64,000 bases of DNA from assembly GCA_029876055.1 (NCBI GenBank), contig CM056874.1, positions 2,046,001 through 2,110,000 of the forward strand, given 5' to 3'. Below are positions 44,425 through 55,580 of the stretch, in pieces. The notes under the pieces were generated by a model that was given only the letters and a program-made list of their open reading frames with translations, ran no database searches and had not been told where the DNA came from. Every line of letters starts with the position of its first letter. The stretch's first letter is position 1. Position numbers and translations under genes: made by a program. Origin of the DNA: Madurella fahalii. Taxonomy: Eukaryota > Ascomycota > Sordariomycetes > Sordariales.

Positions 44425-44684
44425 AAAAACTTTTTCCTTTCTGCTTCGCTGGCTGTTTGCCCGCAAAGCCAGTAAAATAGCTGCAACCTATATCAATCAA
44501 TTCCTCTCGAAAAGCCCTATCCAACGATACTGCTTACAGCCGTGCGGCATCTGTTGCGTGGCTGCAGTTGGGCCCGAAAGTCAGACTGGGCTGAGCGCCC
44601 AAGCTGTCAGCAAAATCTTCATAGTGGGCTTGTCGGCCTAACAGCCTTACAGATCAGGCACCAATGGGCCCGGCCAACCCCACC

Positions 44685-44835
44685 TAATACCAGCCACCCC
44701 CTAGCTATACCAGCCACCTCCCTAGCTACACCAGCTACCCCCTAGCCTAGCCATACTAGCTACCCCCTGGCTACACTAGCCACCCCCTAGCTATACTGGC
44801 TACCCCCTAACCATACCAGCTACCTCACTATCCAC
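44685..44835 (+). repeat. Short tandem repeats in LINE 5' region
   Basis: Six or seven imperfect copies of a 20-24 bp unit of the form CCAGCTACCCCCTAGCTATA. They lie upstream of ORF1 and may be part of the LINE 5' UTR promoter. Confidence 0.7.
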
Positions 44836-44851
44836 TATAGACAGCATTGAG

Positions 44852-46357
44852 ATGGAAATGGATATAGGAAGTAGGGTAACTATAGAGGAGTCCCTAGCTT
44901 CAACTCCAACCCTAACTCCAAACCCAACCTCGGCTTCAGCTTCAGCTCCGGCCCCGACTTCGGCTTCAGCTTCGGCTTCGGTTTCAGCTCTGCAACTACT
45001 TCGGCCTCTCCGTACAACAACCAGCTACATAAGTAACAGTCAAAGAAGGTCTTAAGGGTCTACCCAGGCTCAACAGACCTATAGTAGTAGCAACCAACCA
45101 AATTACCCTACTCTAGAAGACTTCGATAATTTGGTTAACAAACTCCTCGCCTTTATACCAACTGGAAACAAGGATAGAGCTCGAAGCCTAGCGAAAGAAA
45201 TATAATAAGCCTACCGAAAGGTTGTTACAGTACCCGGGTCAGTCTCAATAGTTACCTTATCTAACCTTCGAAAGGTAGTGGCTAAGGAAGTCAGAGCAGC
45301 TCTCCGAGAGACCCAGCCGACTAAACTGATCCAACTGACCCGAACTTGGGCTGATATTACCCGGGGAAGTCCAGCTACTCCAACCTTAGCCTAGCCAGCT
45401 AAGGTAATCCCAGTAAAGGCAAGCTGTAAGATTTTAGTTAAAGGCAACAGCTTATTATCCGACCTAGCTAAGTGAAGCCCATTAGAAATTGTCTAAGCAG
45501 TTAATCAAGCCTCGAACCGAAAAGGGGCTGTAGTAGCCCGGAAGCTCCCTAGTAGAGATATAGTCATTACCTTCTCAGATCTAGCTACCCGAGACTAGCA
45601 CTCTTCTAACAACAACTGGATCCAATAAGCCTTTAGGGTCCAGGCAAAGGAGGCCCAAAGGACTTTTACAGTCCTAGTCAAAGGATTTCGACGGAAGGAT
45701 CTTCAAGGGGTTACAGAACTGGAATTCGGCCAAGACCTAGGTCTAAAATCACTCGACAAGGTCAAATTTCAGCACCCGAAGGACCAAAACCTTACCTAGG
45801 TAACGGTCTTAGTTACTCTCACCAGCTAACAAAAGGCCAAAACAGTTTGTAATTCAGGGGTAATTTTCAGGGTACAGATCTTCAACTATAAGCCCTACTA
45901 GGCTCCTCTACAGCCAACTCAGTACTTCAAGTACTAGAAATAGGAGTATACTAGCCGGTACTATAAAAAGGAGGCCTTGTATCCGAGGTACGGAACAGGG
46001 GCCCATAGCCCTAGTAGGAGAGAGAGTAAGGCTCAATACCCTACCCTTTCTAACTACCAGCTACCTTACAAATACCCAGCCTACAGAGGACGACATCCGG
46101 CCTAGGATAGGGAGTACCCGGAGAGGGTAAAAGCAAAGATGACAGCTAAGGAAGCCTACCAACACCACCTACAAACCTTCGAATCAGCCGCTCTCCCAAC
46201 TACTAGAACCCCTCTTTTCAACTTCGTTATCGAAGACGGCCACTACCAAAGCGGCGGACCGGCTTGGAAGCGGGGAAGGCCTACCTATATCCAACAGACC
46301 TCCCAAGATCCAAGACAAGGCCAGCTCCCCTTCCCAGCAGTCCCAGTCCCAACCTAG
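44852..46357 (+). pseudogene. LINE ORF1 remnant
   Basis: ATG at 44852 opens a Ser/Ala/Pro-rich N-terminus, then a frame with scattered stops: LEDFDNLVNKLLAF, KVVAKEVRAALRETQPTKLI, VTELEFGQDLGL. Near 45,920-46,010 it reads YFKY.K.EYTSRYYKKEALY and PRYGTGAH, a pair of CCHC knuckles in which Cys codons became Tyr (TGC/TGT to TAC/TAT). The last 72 codons (46,139-46,357) are open. Typical of Tad-clade ORF1p, an RNA-binding chaperone. Confidence 0.8.
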
Positions 46358-46484
46358 CCTATAAGGCCTAGTCTCCAGCCCAGCTCCTAGCTCAGCTCCC
46401 AGCCTAGCTTCTAGCCTAGCTCCCAACTCAACCTCCAACCTACTGAAACCCAGCAACAAAATACTTCTATTGAACCTATACTTT

Positions 46485-49400
46485 AATAGGGTTTACAATA
46501 CTGCTATAGAATACTGGAGAAAATAAACTAGTCCTAGAAACACTTTTGGAGGAAGCTAAGTTCGATCTCCTAGCTATCCAGGAGCCGTAGATCAATAATT
46601 TTACCAAGTCCACTTATTGCCCTCGAAGTAGCCGATACTATCTGGTCTTTGAACTAAAAGGTAGAGCAGCTATCTTCGTCTACAAGAGGATCGATATCAG
46701 CCAATGGGAATACGAGTCATCAAGGTACTAGTACCGGGTATATTTTTCAGGAGGGGAGCTAGGGGATGGGGGTGGCCTCGAGGTCTAGTCAGTATACAAC
46801 CCCCCTTCAGTTAAGACGATACCTAGGGAACTACTAGAAAGGCAAAAACCGGCCTATCCAGTAGTTCTCGCAGGGGATTTCAACCTCCACCACCCTTTAT
46901 AGGATCAGTTCGATCGGTATGACCTAGATTCAGAAGCTCTACTTCGGCTAGTAGCCTCTTGGGATCTCGACCTTATTACTCTCCGAGATACCGTTACCCG
47001 AACCCCCCGGGGGAACTAACAGGGTAGACCATCAACACTTGACCTTATCTAGGCCTCAGGGAGTATCCAGTACTCCTACTACAGTATCGAGGTAAAAGGG
47101 AAATCGGATCACTTTCCCTAAGTCTTCGAAATCTATACCTATCGGTTACAACTATACCAACAACAACCACAACCCCTAGGATAGAATTAGAAGAAGATGG
47201 ATAGACAGAGGGTCCAGGCTGAGGCAGCTCTACTACCCTTGATACTAGGCCTAGACGACAGAGGCCCCTTCGGGCTACTTAGTCAAGCTCAGACAGTTGA
47301 GAGTCTCGATAGAGCCTTCGATAGGCTTATCGAGGAACTAACGAAGATTACTAAGGCCAGTACTCCACGGAGGAAGGTTAATATAGGGTTCCAAGCTGTT
47401 TGGTGGTCCCTAGGAGTTCAAAACAAGGTCAAAGAGGCTAGAAAGGCTAAGCGGCTAGCAAGAGAAGTACCAACAGCCTACAACAAAACCCAACTCAACT
47501 ACAAGCTCAAAGAGCTGTCGAAGGCTATTAGGGAAGCTAGGACAAAGACGTAGAGAACTACTTTATAGGAAGCCTCCTACAATACGGCTCTACTTTAGAA
47601 GCTTGAACGGTAGGCTAGGTATAAGAGCTTTAAGCTAGCCGAGCCCCCTAGGCTCCCAGCCTTCGAAGACTCAACTGGTCTACCTACCTTATCAACCTAC
47701 ACCTAGAAGGCTATAGCTCTAGCCGACCGTTTTTTCCCTGATCCTCCAGCTGACTTATCGGATATTCAAGATCCGGACTTATCCCAACTGTAGGAGCCGA
47801 GTTTCGAAATCAGCTAAACCGTTACCCCTGAGGATATTAGGGAGGTCATAGCCAAAGCCTCACCCTAGAAAGCTCCAGGCAACAACCATCTACTAACAGG
47901 CCTACTTAAGGCCTATAGGTGGCCACTCTATAGAGTCTTAGCATTCCTCGCTCAAAGGTACTTCGAACTAGGGTGGTTCCCATAGAGACTCAAGGAAGCT
48001 ACTGTTATAGTCCTTCCGAAAGCCGGGAAGAAGCCATCTAACTACCGTACCCCAGAAGGCTACAGGCCAATTTCCCTACTACCTACCGTTAGGAAAGTAA
48101 TCGAGGTAGTAGTTACAAAGAGGGTTACCGAGGTAGCTGAAGCTTATGGCCTACTACCCGACGAACAAATGGGAAACCGAGAAAGCAGGTCAACGGAATT
48201 AGCAATCCGGCTAGTTATAGCCCAGGTACACGAGGCCTGGAGGCAATAAACTGCAGCCTCCCTACTACAGTTGGATCTCACGGGAGCGTTTAATAGGGTC
48301 AATTATACCCGGCTTCTAACTACACTTCGGGATCAAGGCTTCTCCCAGTAGCTAGTCTACTGGGTAAAAGCCTAGCTCACTAGCCGTAAAGCTACCCTCT
48401 TCTTCGATAGCTAATAGGCCCAATAGTCCGATATTAGGGCAGAGGTCCTACAGGGTTCACCCTTATCCCCTATCCTCTTTATCCTCTATATAGCTTTACT
48501 GTATAAGATACTGAAGGAGAAACACCCTGAAATCGGACTAGTAGGCTTTGCAGACGATACAAATCTCTTAGCTTTTAGAAAGAGCCCGAAGGTCAACTAC
48601 TAGCAACTAGAAAGAGCTTAGGCTACTTATATATAGTGGGCAAAGGCCTATAGTATAGACTTTAACCCGGTAAAGAGCGAACTAATCTACTTTAACAAAG
48701 GCCGATCCCACTAGGCCGATCCTCTCCAACTAACTTACCCGGCTAAGCAAGGCTATACCATGATCTACCCTGTACCCAATATAAGATTTCTAGGGGTGTG
48801 GCTTGATTGGAGGCTCAACTAGAGGGCTTATGAGTCAAAAGTAGTAGAAAAGTTAAAAACCTAGGATTTTGCTCTATCACGAATAGTAGCAAAGACCTGG
48901 GGGCCAGGCTTGATCAGAGCTAGGGAGGTATATACTAAGTATATCCGGAGTGCTATAGCCTTTAGAGCTACCAGCTACCACCAGCCTACAACAGTCGACG
49001 GCTGGCCCCAGGGTATAGTAACGAGGTTGATCAAAGCCTAGTCAAGAAGCCTCAGGATAGTAGCCGGGGCTTATAAGGCTACCCCTATCCAGAACCTAGA
49101 GACAGAGACTTAGGTGCCACCACTGGATCTATATCTCAACAAGAGACTCGCCGACTTCGAAACTCGGCTATAGACCCCCATTCTATAAGCTAGGCAGGGC
49201 CGAGAGGCCCCAAGGCGTCTACCAAGCTCCTTGATCCAAGAGGCTTGCAACAGGCTATATAGGAGATTCCAGAGACGAAGGCGAGGCCGTAGAGCTCCAT
49301 TACCACAACAGCCGACAATATCAGAAAAAGCCGCTATTACCATCAGCCAGTAGGTAGGCTAAGCCCAGACCCAGGGTCAGGGCCAGAACCAGAATCAGAG

Positions 49401-49950
49401 CCAGGGGTTAGATCAGAGGCTTATAGCTGAAGAGGCATTAGGTAGGGCTTGGGAAGTACATTGGAAAAAGGAGGTTAGAAATCGGCCTACTAGATTGGCT
49501 GATGAAGACCCTCCTGAGTTACTTTTTACCAATAAGGCCCTTCGAAAGCACCAGGACCTTACTAAAGCCCAGAGCTCCCTACTAGTACAAGCCCGAACGG
49601 GAGCTATCGGCCTCCGGGACTTCCTTTTTCGGCAGGGAGTTCTAAATCTCCCTACTCCCTACTATGGCTGTAGGGAGGGCCGGGAAACAGTAGAGTACCT
49701 TGTTGTATGGTACCCAATACCACCGAAGCCTAGGACTTAGCCAAGGACAGAAATTCGAACTCACCGGGACCTCAACCTTATATTACAGGGCCAGAGCTCC
49801 TGGAACCTCAGGCTGTTAAGGAGGGTTTTAGGCTGGCTGATAGATTCGGGCCGTTTAATGGAGTACAGCCTAGCTCGACGGCTAGAATTGGAAGCCAAAG
49901 AGGCTGAGGAAGAGGAGGAGGTAGTGGACGAATCCGAAGCCGAAGACTGA
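46485..49950 (+). pseudogene. LINE ORF2 remnant (APE endonuclease, reverse transcriptase)
   Basis: Endonuclease: FDLLAIQEP (46,561), VVLAGDFNLHHP (about 46,862), STLDLI and KSDHFP near 47,100. An open segment 47,197-47,553 follows. RT: ATVIVLPKAGKKPSNYRT (about 48,000), GYRPISLLPT, LLQLDLTGAFNRVNY (48,270), LQGSPLSPILFILYIALLYK (48,450), VGFADDTNLLAF (48,543) with the catalytic ADD intact. The tail reads GCREGRETVEYLVVWYPIPP, a C-terminal zinc knuckle with lost Cys and His. The stop is at 49948-49950. Order and motifs fit the Tad1 clade; an RNase H could not be made out. Confidence 0.85.
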
Positions 49951-50147
49951 AAGTCTTCAGGGCCTTGTATAAGGCCTTCCTTTCTTTGCAACTAACTGGC
50001 GTCTATTAGTGTTGTTTCCTATTACTTGTCGATATAGGTTTTTTCACCTGGCTATTGTAGCACGGTTTTTTCTATGTATTTAGCAGTAGAAGGTCCGGCA
50101 CACCCTATCTTAGGTAAAGCGGTGTAGGAAGAAATAATAATAATAAT
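49951..50147 (+). other. LINE 3' UTR and (TAA)n tail
   Basis: Non-coding end of the LINE, closing in six or so TAA units. The TAA tail rather than poly-A is known from several Tad-like elements. Confidence 0.75.
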
Positions 50148-50161
50148 AATATATCTAGCTC

Positions 50162-50464
50162 GTAGAGTAGCTACTCTTCTTACTCTCGTAACTATTTCAC
50201 TTCCTCGGGTCACTAGATCTGAAAATAGAGCGATTCTAATAGGTTTTTATAGCGTTTCAAAGGCGAAACCTAAAGGTCTGACAAAGTATAAAAGGGTATA
50301 AATGGTCAACTAACTACTGTAGGTGACTCAGATCGATATAACGTTATAGAATGAGTAGGGGATTACTACCCATTTCCTTAGCTATCTTCTCCAGATCTAG
50401 GGGTTATAGGGATACTCATCGTATACGCTATCTCGGTCAATAGTAGAACGAGAAGGATCAGAAT
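50162..50464 (-). pseudogene. Gypsy gag start and leader of element E
   Basis: Right-hand continuation of E beyond the LINE. The 50453-50461 bases (complement CTGATCCTT) are the primer site next to the LTR, identical to that of H. The rest is a short leader and the N-terminus of Gag, too damaged to translate. Confidence 0.65.
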
Positions 50465-50710
50465 TATAAGGAGTTATTCACAGGTACGTTAAGAGAGTTG
50501 GGATACGATATACCAATACCGATAAGTTAACGATTATAGGTAGAAGTCTTCATGAACAGCTTCCTTCTATTAACAGAGACTAATCCTTATGGATCAGAAG
50601 TTCCCCCGTGTATACAGCTACCACACAGAGTTTTTATCTACCAGGTAACGTAACATTATTGTAGGGCATTCGCCCGGTCGTCCTAATTCCGTCAAGAAGC
50701 TCTCGTTACA
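50465..50710 (-). repeat. 5' LTR of element E
   Basis: 246 bp, printed TATAAGGAGTTATT to CTCTCGTTACA; same length as the other copy. Confidence 0.92.
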
Positions 50711-50715
50711 GTTAC

Positions 50716-50770
50716 GACCCTGTCCCGGGTACCGTACCTTTGACCTAGGTACTGTATTATCCCCAATACC
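50716..50770 (+). repeat. 20-bp minisatellite, right part
   Basis: Completes the interrupted unit (50716-50730), then one clear unit (50731-50750) and a degenerate one (50751-50770). With GTTGC from 37881-37885 the split unit is exactly 20 bp. Confidence 0.85.
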
Positions 50771-50986
50771 CTTCCGTAGACTAGCGTCTAATTTATTAGG
50801 CTTAGGCTATCACTTATTTATTATTTGAAGGAAAAAATTGTAAAACCTTCTTTTATTGTTAAGGAAAAATTTAAAAACCTAAGCTTATCTTATAGAGGAA
50901 AAAATTTGGTATATTATTATTAAAAACCTCTTATATATTGAAGGAAAACCCAAGATTTAGATGAAAAACCTTCGTTATCTACCGCC
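50771..50986. other. AT-rich spacer or 3' end of Copia remnant I
   Basis: Very A/T-rich, with repeated GGAAAAA(T/A)TT-like blocks and AAAACCT motifs. No coding content. Probably the 3' UTR or degraded LTR of remnant I. Confidence 0.4.
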
Positions 50987-51429
50987 CTAATTATCTTTTT
51001 CTAAGCCGATTTTATTCTTCCACGTTATTAACGTAGGTCCAGTTATAGGCTTTGTTAGAGAGTCTGCTAGTTGATCTTTTGTATTTATATATAGTATTCT
51101 TATCTTATCATTTTCAACTAGTTCTCTTATAAAGTAATATTTTATATCTATATATTTTGTTCTTTTATAGAATTCTAGATTATATCCTAGTTTTATAGCA
51201 CCTATATTATCCTCTAGTATTATAAGTATATTTATAGGGATATTAAGACCTAGAGCCATATTCAATTCTGTTATAGTATTTTAAAGGTAAATTACCTCTT
51301 TACTACATTCTGTTATAGCTATATATTTAGCTTCAGTACTCGATAGAGCAACTGATTTTTGGAGTGTAGTATACTAACTTATAAGGTTATTTCCGATTGT
51401 AGTTATATATCCTGTAGTAGATCTATAGC
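50987..51429 (-). pseudogene. Copia RNase H remnant (element I)
   Basis: Minus strand, 92 open codons at 51265-50987 reading EDNIGAIKLGYNLEFYKRTK, YIDIKYYFIRELVENDKIRI and ADSLTKPITG before a stop. Upstream (to 51,429) the frame gives ISW..P.SVALSSTEAKYIA with stops. This is a different, older Copia family than A/C/G or B (its motifs and spacing differ). It is cut at 51429 by the LTR of G; the remaining pol would lie beyond the window. Confidence 0.82.
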
Positions 51430-51692
51430 TGTTGGAACTACTGTCTATGGCACCCACTTAATTAGTCAGGCTCGTTGGGCACAGATCTATATATATCTAG
51501 AAGGTCTTCGTCAATAGGTTGGGTAGTCGCCCTATTATTGTGTAGTTATATTGCAGATATCGTTTAGGAAGCAGGGAGCTCAGAAAGTTGACCCCTGGGA
51601 GCACCTGTTATATGATCCGATACCTGTAGGCAAGTGCCCCCAGCTGTACAAAGTGGGTCGCTCATTTGCAACGATAGTCCTCATTTCTAATA
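51430..51692 (-). repeat. 3' LTR of element G
   Basis: 263 bp, the reverse complement of the C LTR: printed TGTTGGAACTACTG to TTTCTAATA. Confidence 0.92.
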
Positions 51693-51779
51693 CATCTCCC
51701 TAGTTGAGCCTGTAGGGCGAAACTGGCTTAAATCATCTAGAAACGCTTAAATCGCTCAAATCTATTATAGGCCGTTAGA

Positions 51780-54029
51780 TCAATCGTAATCTATTAGGGT
51801 GTCTCTATCGTGATCCTTTGCTACTGTTTCCTCTATGTCTAAGCGTTCCTGCTGCTGATCCTCTACTTCCCTATGCTCTGCTAGTCTATCCTCTATATCT
51901 ACGAGACTCATCTAAGCTACGAAGTGATTGTATTTCTCTCTATTTAGTACTTTTATAAGGCCGTCTGTGATTATCTCGGTATTCTTCGTGTACTTAATGT
52001 TGATTATACCTTGTTAAACTTCTTATTGTAGCTAGTAGTTGTAGATATCAATGTATCTTAGACTTATCTTAAACGCTATACACTCTGTATTTACTAGTCG
52101 TATTGTCTGTATATTGTTATATTCTATTGTAATATACTTGTCGTCAAGGGAAATGCTTAGATCCTTTAATAGACGGCTTATATAGAGCGACTCCTTTACT
52201 GCCTACGAGAGAGTAAGGAGCTTAGCCTCTATAGTAGACGTTGTTACTATATCCCGCTTATTTACGTACTATCCTATTATCTTACTAAATAGCTTTATTG
52301 TATACACCTAGGAGTTCTTACGATCAAGTGTATTATCGGCGAATAATGCGTTACTAGTAACTTAGAGGCTATTACTACCTCCTATCTGGAGTACTAGGGA
52401 GCTTGTTCTCTTAAAGTAGAGCAAAACTCTATCGGCTACCTTATTATAGAGCGGTCTAGGATTTATAACGAAGTATACGAGGTATAAGATCGCGAAGGCA
52501 ATATCCAGGTACGTGATTACAGCTATATATATAATTGATCCGACTTTATATATATATCGGTACCTTTTATCGTAGGTAGCGCTCCTATCGTATAGAAGGA
52601 GTTCGTCGCAGTTCAAAGGCATTGCTGTAGGCTATTCTAATCGTATTAGATTAGCGATCTTATTAATATATACGGATTGGGATAGCCAGATTAGGCGCTT
52701 CTTGCAATCTCTTAAGACTTCGATCCCTAAGAACTACTATAGTAGATTTCCTCCTATTAATTTATATTATATATTGATCCTAGCGATTGTACTAAAAGCG
52801 GCTTTTTTTAGGCATTTAGGAAATACTAGGACGATATCGTCTATATATACGAAGATAATGATCTTGTTCTTGATAAAGGTATATAGCTTGTAGAGAACTG
52901 GATTAAATCCTATTACGACTATAGTCGTTATAAACGTTTGTTGCTATAGAAGTAGTGATCTTTATAATCCGTAGAAGGCTTTTCTAAGCCGTAAGATTAT
53001 CCCCTTTTTACAGTATCCAGGTGCTATATATATAAATACTACCTTATCGAGATCTATATTAACGAAGGCGTTAGATACATTATACTATAGAAGCTCTAAA
53101 TCGAAGTATATAGTAATCGCTATAATTATATAAAAAGATCTTCTAGCGAATATTGTAGTATACATCTCTTAATCCGGGTCTTTGATCTATTGATCGCCTC
53201 TTACTATAAGGTACACCTTCGCTTTAGTAAAGATACTGTACTTATTAAACTTATATATATATACCTATCGGCAGTCGAGGATCTTATGCCCTATCGCATC
53301 GGCTTTTCCAACCTCGAGCTAGAATTCTATATAGTTATAGCTCTCGAGGTAATCGTATTTAGTTTCTTCAAATTGCAACCCCAAGGGATAATCCTTAAGA
53401 TCGTAGTATTTATTAGGTAGCTCTAGGAGTTCCCTGTAGTAGATACGTTTATTTAATCTGAACCTTCTTTCTACTTCCTTATAGGTAATCGTTATCCGGT
53501 TCTTCAATAGAGGGTCTTTAATCGACTTCCTTACTACCTATACTCTTAAGAGCTTACAGCTATCTTAGTTAATCTCGTTTATCTAGATTCCTCCTAGGAA
53601 TATAGCTTTCTAACTTTCAATATAGTAGAACTTGATTCTATAAATATAGTTAATCCTACTTAACTGGTGTTAATCGTTTACAAGTCTATCTCTAAGTGCT
53701 TCCATTAATCTATAGAATGTAGTAACGATTATTACAGCTAGTAACGACGGTAGCGGCATTAGGAGTGGCTTAAACCGTATCTCAATATAGATTTTCTCTA
53801 TAGCCTTCTGCGTACCTAGGATCGATCTCTCTATCCGGGTACCCTATTAATCTGGGCTCAAATCTAGTCGGATCCTTCTAGCAGTTGGCTCTTATATAAC
53901 GAGCTTGTAGCTCTATACCCTATAATCTGGGTTCTCCTAGGAAAGTTCATAAGTAGGTATCTTACTAGGTTCTAGGGCGTTTATAGAGCACTACTATAGT
54001 AATTAAGTAAGTTCCTTTAAGTCTACTTC
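51780..54029 (-). pseudogene. Copia RNase H and RT remnant of element G
   Basis: The stop at 51780-51782 corresponds to 32641 in C. Open stretches: 52622-52362 (YKVGSIIYIAVITYLDIAFA, KVADRVLLYFKRTSSLVLQI) and 53507-53319. Order from left to right is RNase H, RT, then the spacer between RT and integrase. The frame is broken by many TAG/TAA and by element H. TCTAA at 54030-54034 is the left target duplication of H. Confidence 0.83.
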
Positions 54030-54034
54030 TCTAA

Positions 54035-54284
54035 TATAATAAGAGCTACAGGGTAAGACCGGGAGAACCGGTCGAATAACAGTAGATGATATCACTGTAC
54101 TAGGGTAGATAAGAACCCCATAGGAAACCCTCTTATACAGGGGACTTCTGATCTATAAGGATCAGTCTCTATGTAATTGATAGGAGGCTATTCACCAAGA
54201 TATCGCCTGCTGGTCCAGATTTTTTCGGTATTAAGACATCGTAGTCTATCTCTCTCAACGTGTTCTTAGAACAACCCCCTTACA
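54035..54284 (+). repeat. 5' LTR of element H
   Basis: 250 bp; begins TATAATAAGAG (original TGTAATG) and ends ACCCCCTTACA. Contains a palindrome CTGATC....GATCAG at 54148-54165. Confidence 0.92.
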
Positions 54285-54287
54285 ATT

Positions 54288-54296
54288 CTGATCCTT
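54288..54296 (+). promoter_or_regulatory. Primer binding site of element H, self-priming type
   Basis: CTGATCCTT, three bases inside the LTR edge, is exactly complementary to AAGGATCAG in the LTR (54157-54165). This fits Tf1-like self-priming. Confidence 0.5.
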
Positions 54297-54299
54297 CTG

Positions 54300-55570
54300 T
54301 TCTACCGTTGGCTGAGATAGTACCTACGATCAGCACTTTAAACGTGTCAGAGCGAGGGGAGAGTTCCTAGGAGAATACGCCTCAATTGCCTGCAAATCCT
54401 ATTCGTCTTTATCGGTCAAAGACACCAAATATTCGACCTCATATGTCCTCCTATACTGTCTCAGACTCCCAAATCCTATATCCCGCTCTATACTATAATA
54501 ACCTGTTGGAGTCGACCCGTCTTCGGATTCAACAGCTAGAAGCGTTGAAGAGCTTACGAGAATAAGAAGAAGATTTACTTCGAAAGTTAGGTATATTATT
54601 AGACGAGCCCCCTCTAAAAAGAAGACGATATCGTTTCTCCTTAGTAGAACCTAGCGATCCTAAAGAGAGCTGAAAAGCGATTAAAGTAAAGTATCTGATT
54701 CAACTCCCTAACAATACTATCTATCGACGTTGCCTAGAATGGCTCTAAAACCTGTAGCGAGTATTTATAGGAGATTAGAAGCGATTTAAAACGGGTATAA
54801 ATCGAATTCTTTTCGCCTTAGACTAAATAGAAGAGCATCCTTATAATCGCTAGTATAGCTACTATAATAACCTTTTGGCAGATATATAATAGTAGACTAA
54901 AAGGACTAGAAGATATTTAAAGATTAGATACTGAATTATATTCGAGATCTCGCTGATTAGGAATCTACTATTATAAAGTAATTTAATAATACTAAGTAAT
55001 AAGAGACTTAGTCCCTTTTAGATTTTCATTAATATCTAGAATCTCTTAAGGCCTAGTTTCCTAAATAGGATAAAAAGGCTTATACTTTAGCCTTTTATAT
55101 AAAACTTTTACCTGTAATTAGCAACTATATCGACCTATATATTTATAATATACCGGAAACTCGAGAAGAGATAGTCAAATTGGCTATCTAAATCTAGTAT
55201 AGTTTTTAGTACCGAAAACCTTAGGAAACCCTCTAGTACTTAACCCAATATCCTTATTATTTATCTCATTCTCCTTTAATCTATAAAACGTTATTTCGTC
55301 TATAAAGGGTATTATTATATAGAACTTATCCCTGAAACCTATAATTAACGACGTTATATACGAAATATAATGATTACCCTATGTCAACCCCTTCTTACTT
55401 TAACCAGTCGAATTATATAGATAGCTATAGAAATCCTTTAATTTATTTTATCTATAGTAGTAACACCTATTTTGCTAATAACTACCTGTAAAAAGAAGTA
55501 TTAATAGGTAAAGCTACTACGTACTCTAGTACCTATAATAGTAGATTCCACTTGTATCGCTGGGGAAATA
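54300..55570 (+). pseudogene. Gypsy gag remnant (element H)
   Basis: With stops read through: HMSSYTVSDSQILYPAL, STRLRIQQLEALKSLRE (coiled-coil like), DEPPLKRRRYRFSLVEP, then a long degraded region without a recognisable zinc knuckle. N-terminus is near 54,440. Confidence 0.65.
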
Positions 55571-55580
55571 GTAGAAGCTA

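Larger units (their letters stand above)
44425..50147 (+). mobile_element. Tad-like LINE (non-LTR retrotransposon)
   Basis: 5.7 kb inserted in element E in the opposite orientation, with a 14-bp direct repeat at both ends and a (TAA)n tail (about 50,133-50,147). It carries a 5' region with short tandem repeats, ORF1 with zinc knuckles, and ORF2 with an APE endonuclease and reverse transcriptase. It seems near full length. Its GC content is higher than that of the neighbouring elements yet CAG-to-TAG changes are common. Confidence 0.92.
37886..50710 (-). mobile_element. Gypsy chromovirus element E, full length, interrupted by LINE
   Basis: Two 246-bp LTRs with TGTAA/TTACA-type ends, flanked by GTTGC (37881-37885) and GTTAC (50711-50715), a 5-bp duplication with one G-to-A change. 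Coding strand is minus. From the right: LTR, primer site, start of gag, LINE, rest of gag, protease, RT, RNase H, integrase, chromodomain, a 1.4-kb tail with an antisense ORF, purine tract (complement of about 38132-38147) and LTR. Without the LINE it is about 7.1 kb. Related to H at 60-80% by eye. Heavily RIPed. Confidence 0.92.
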
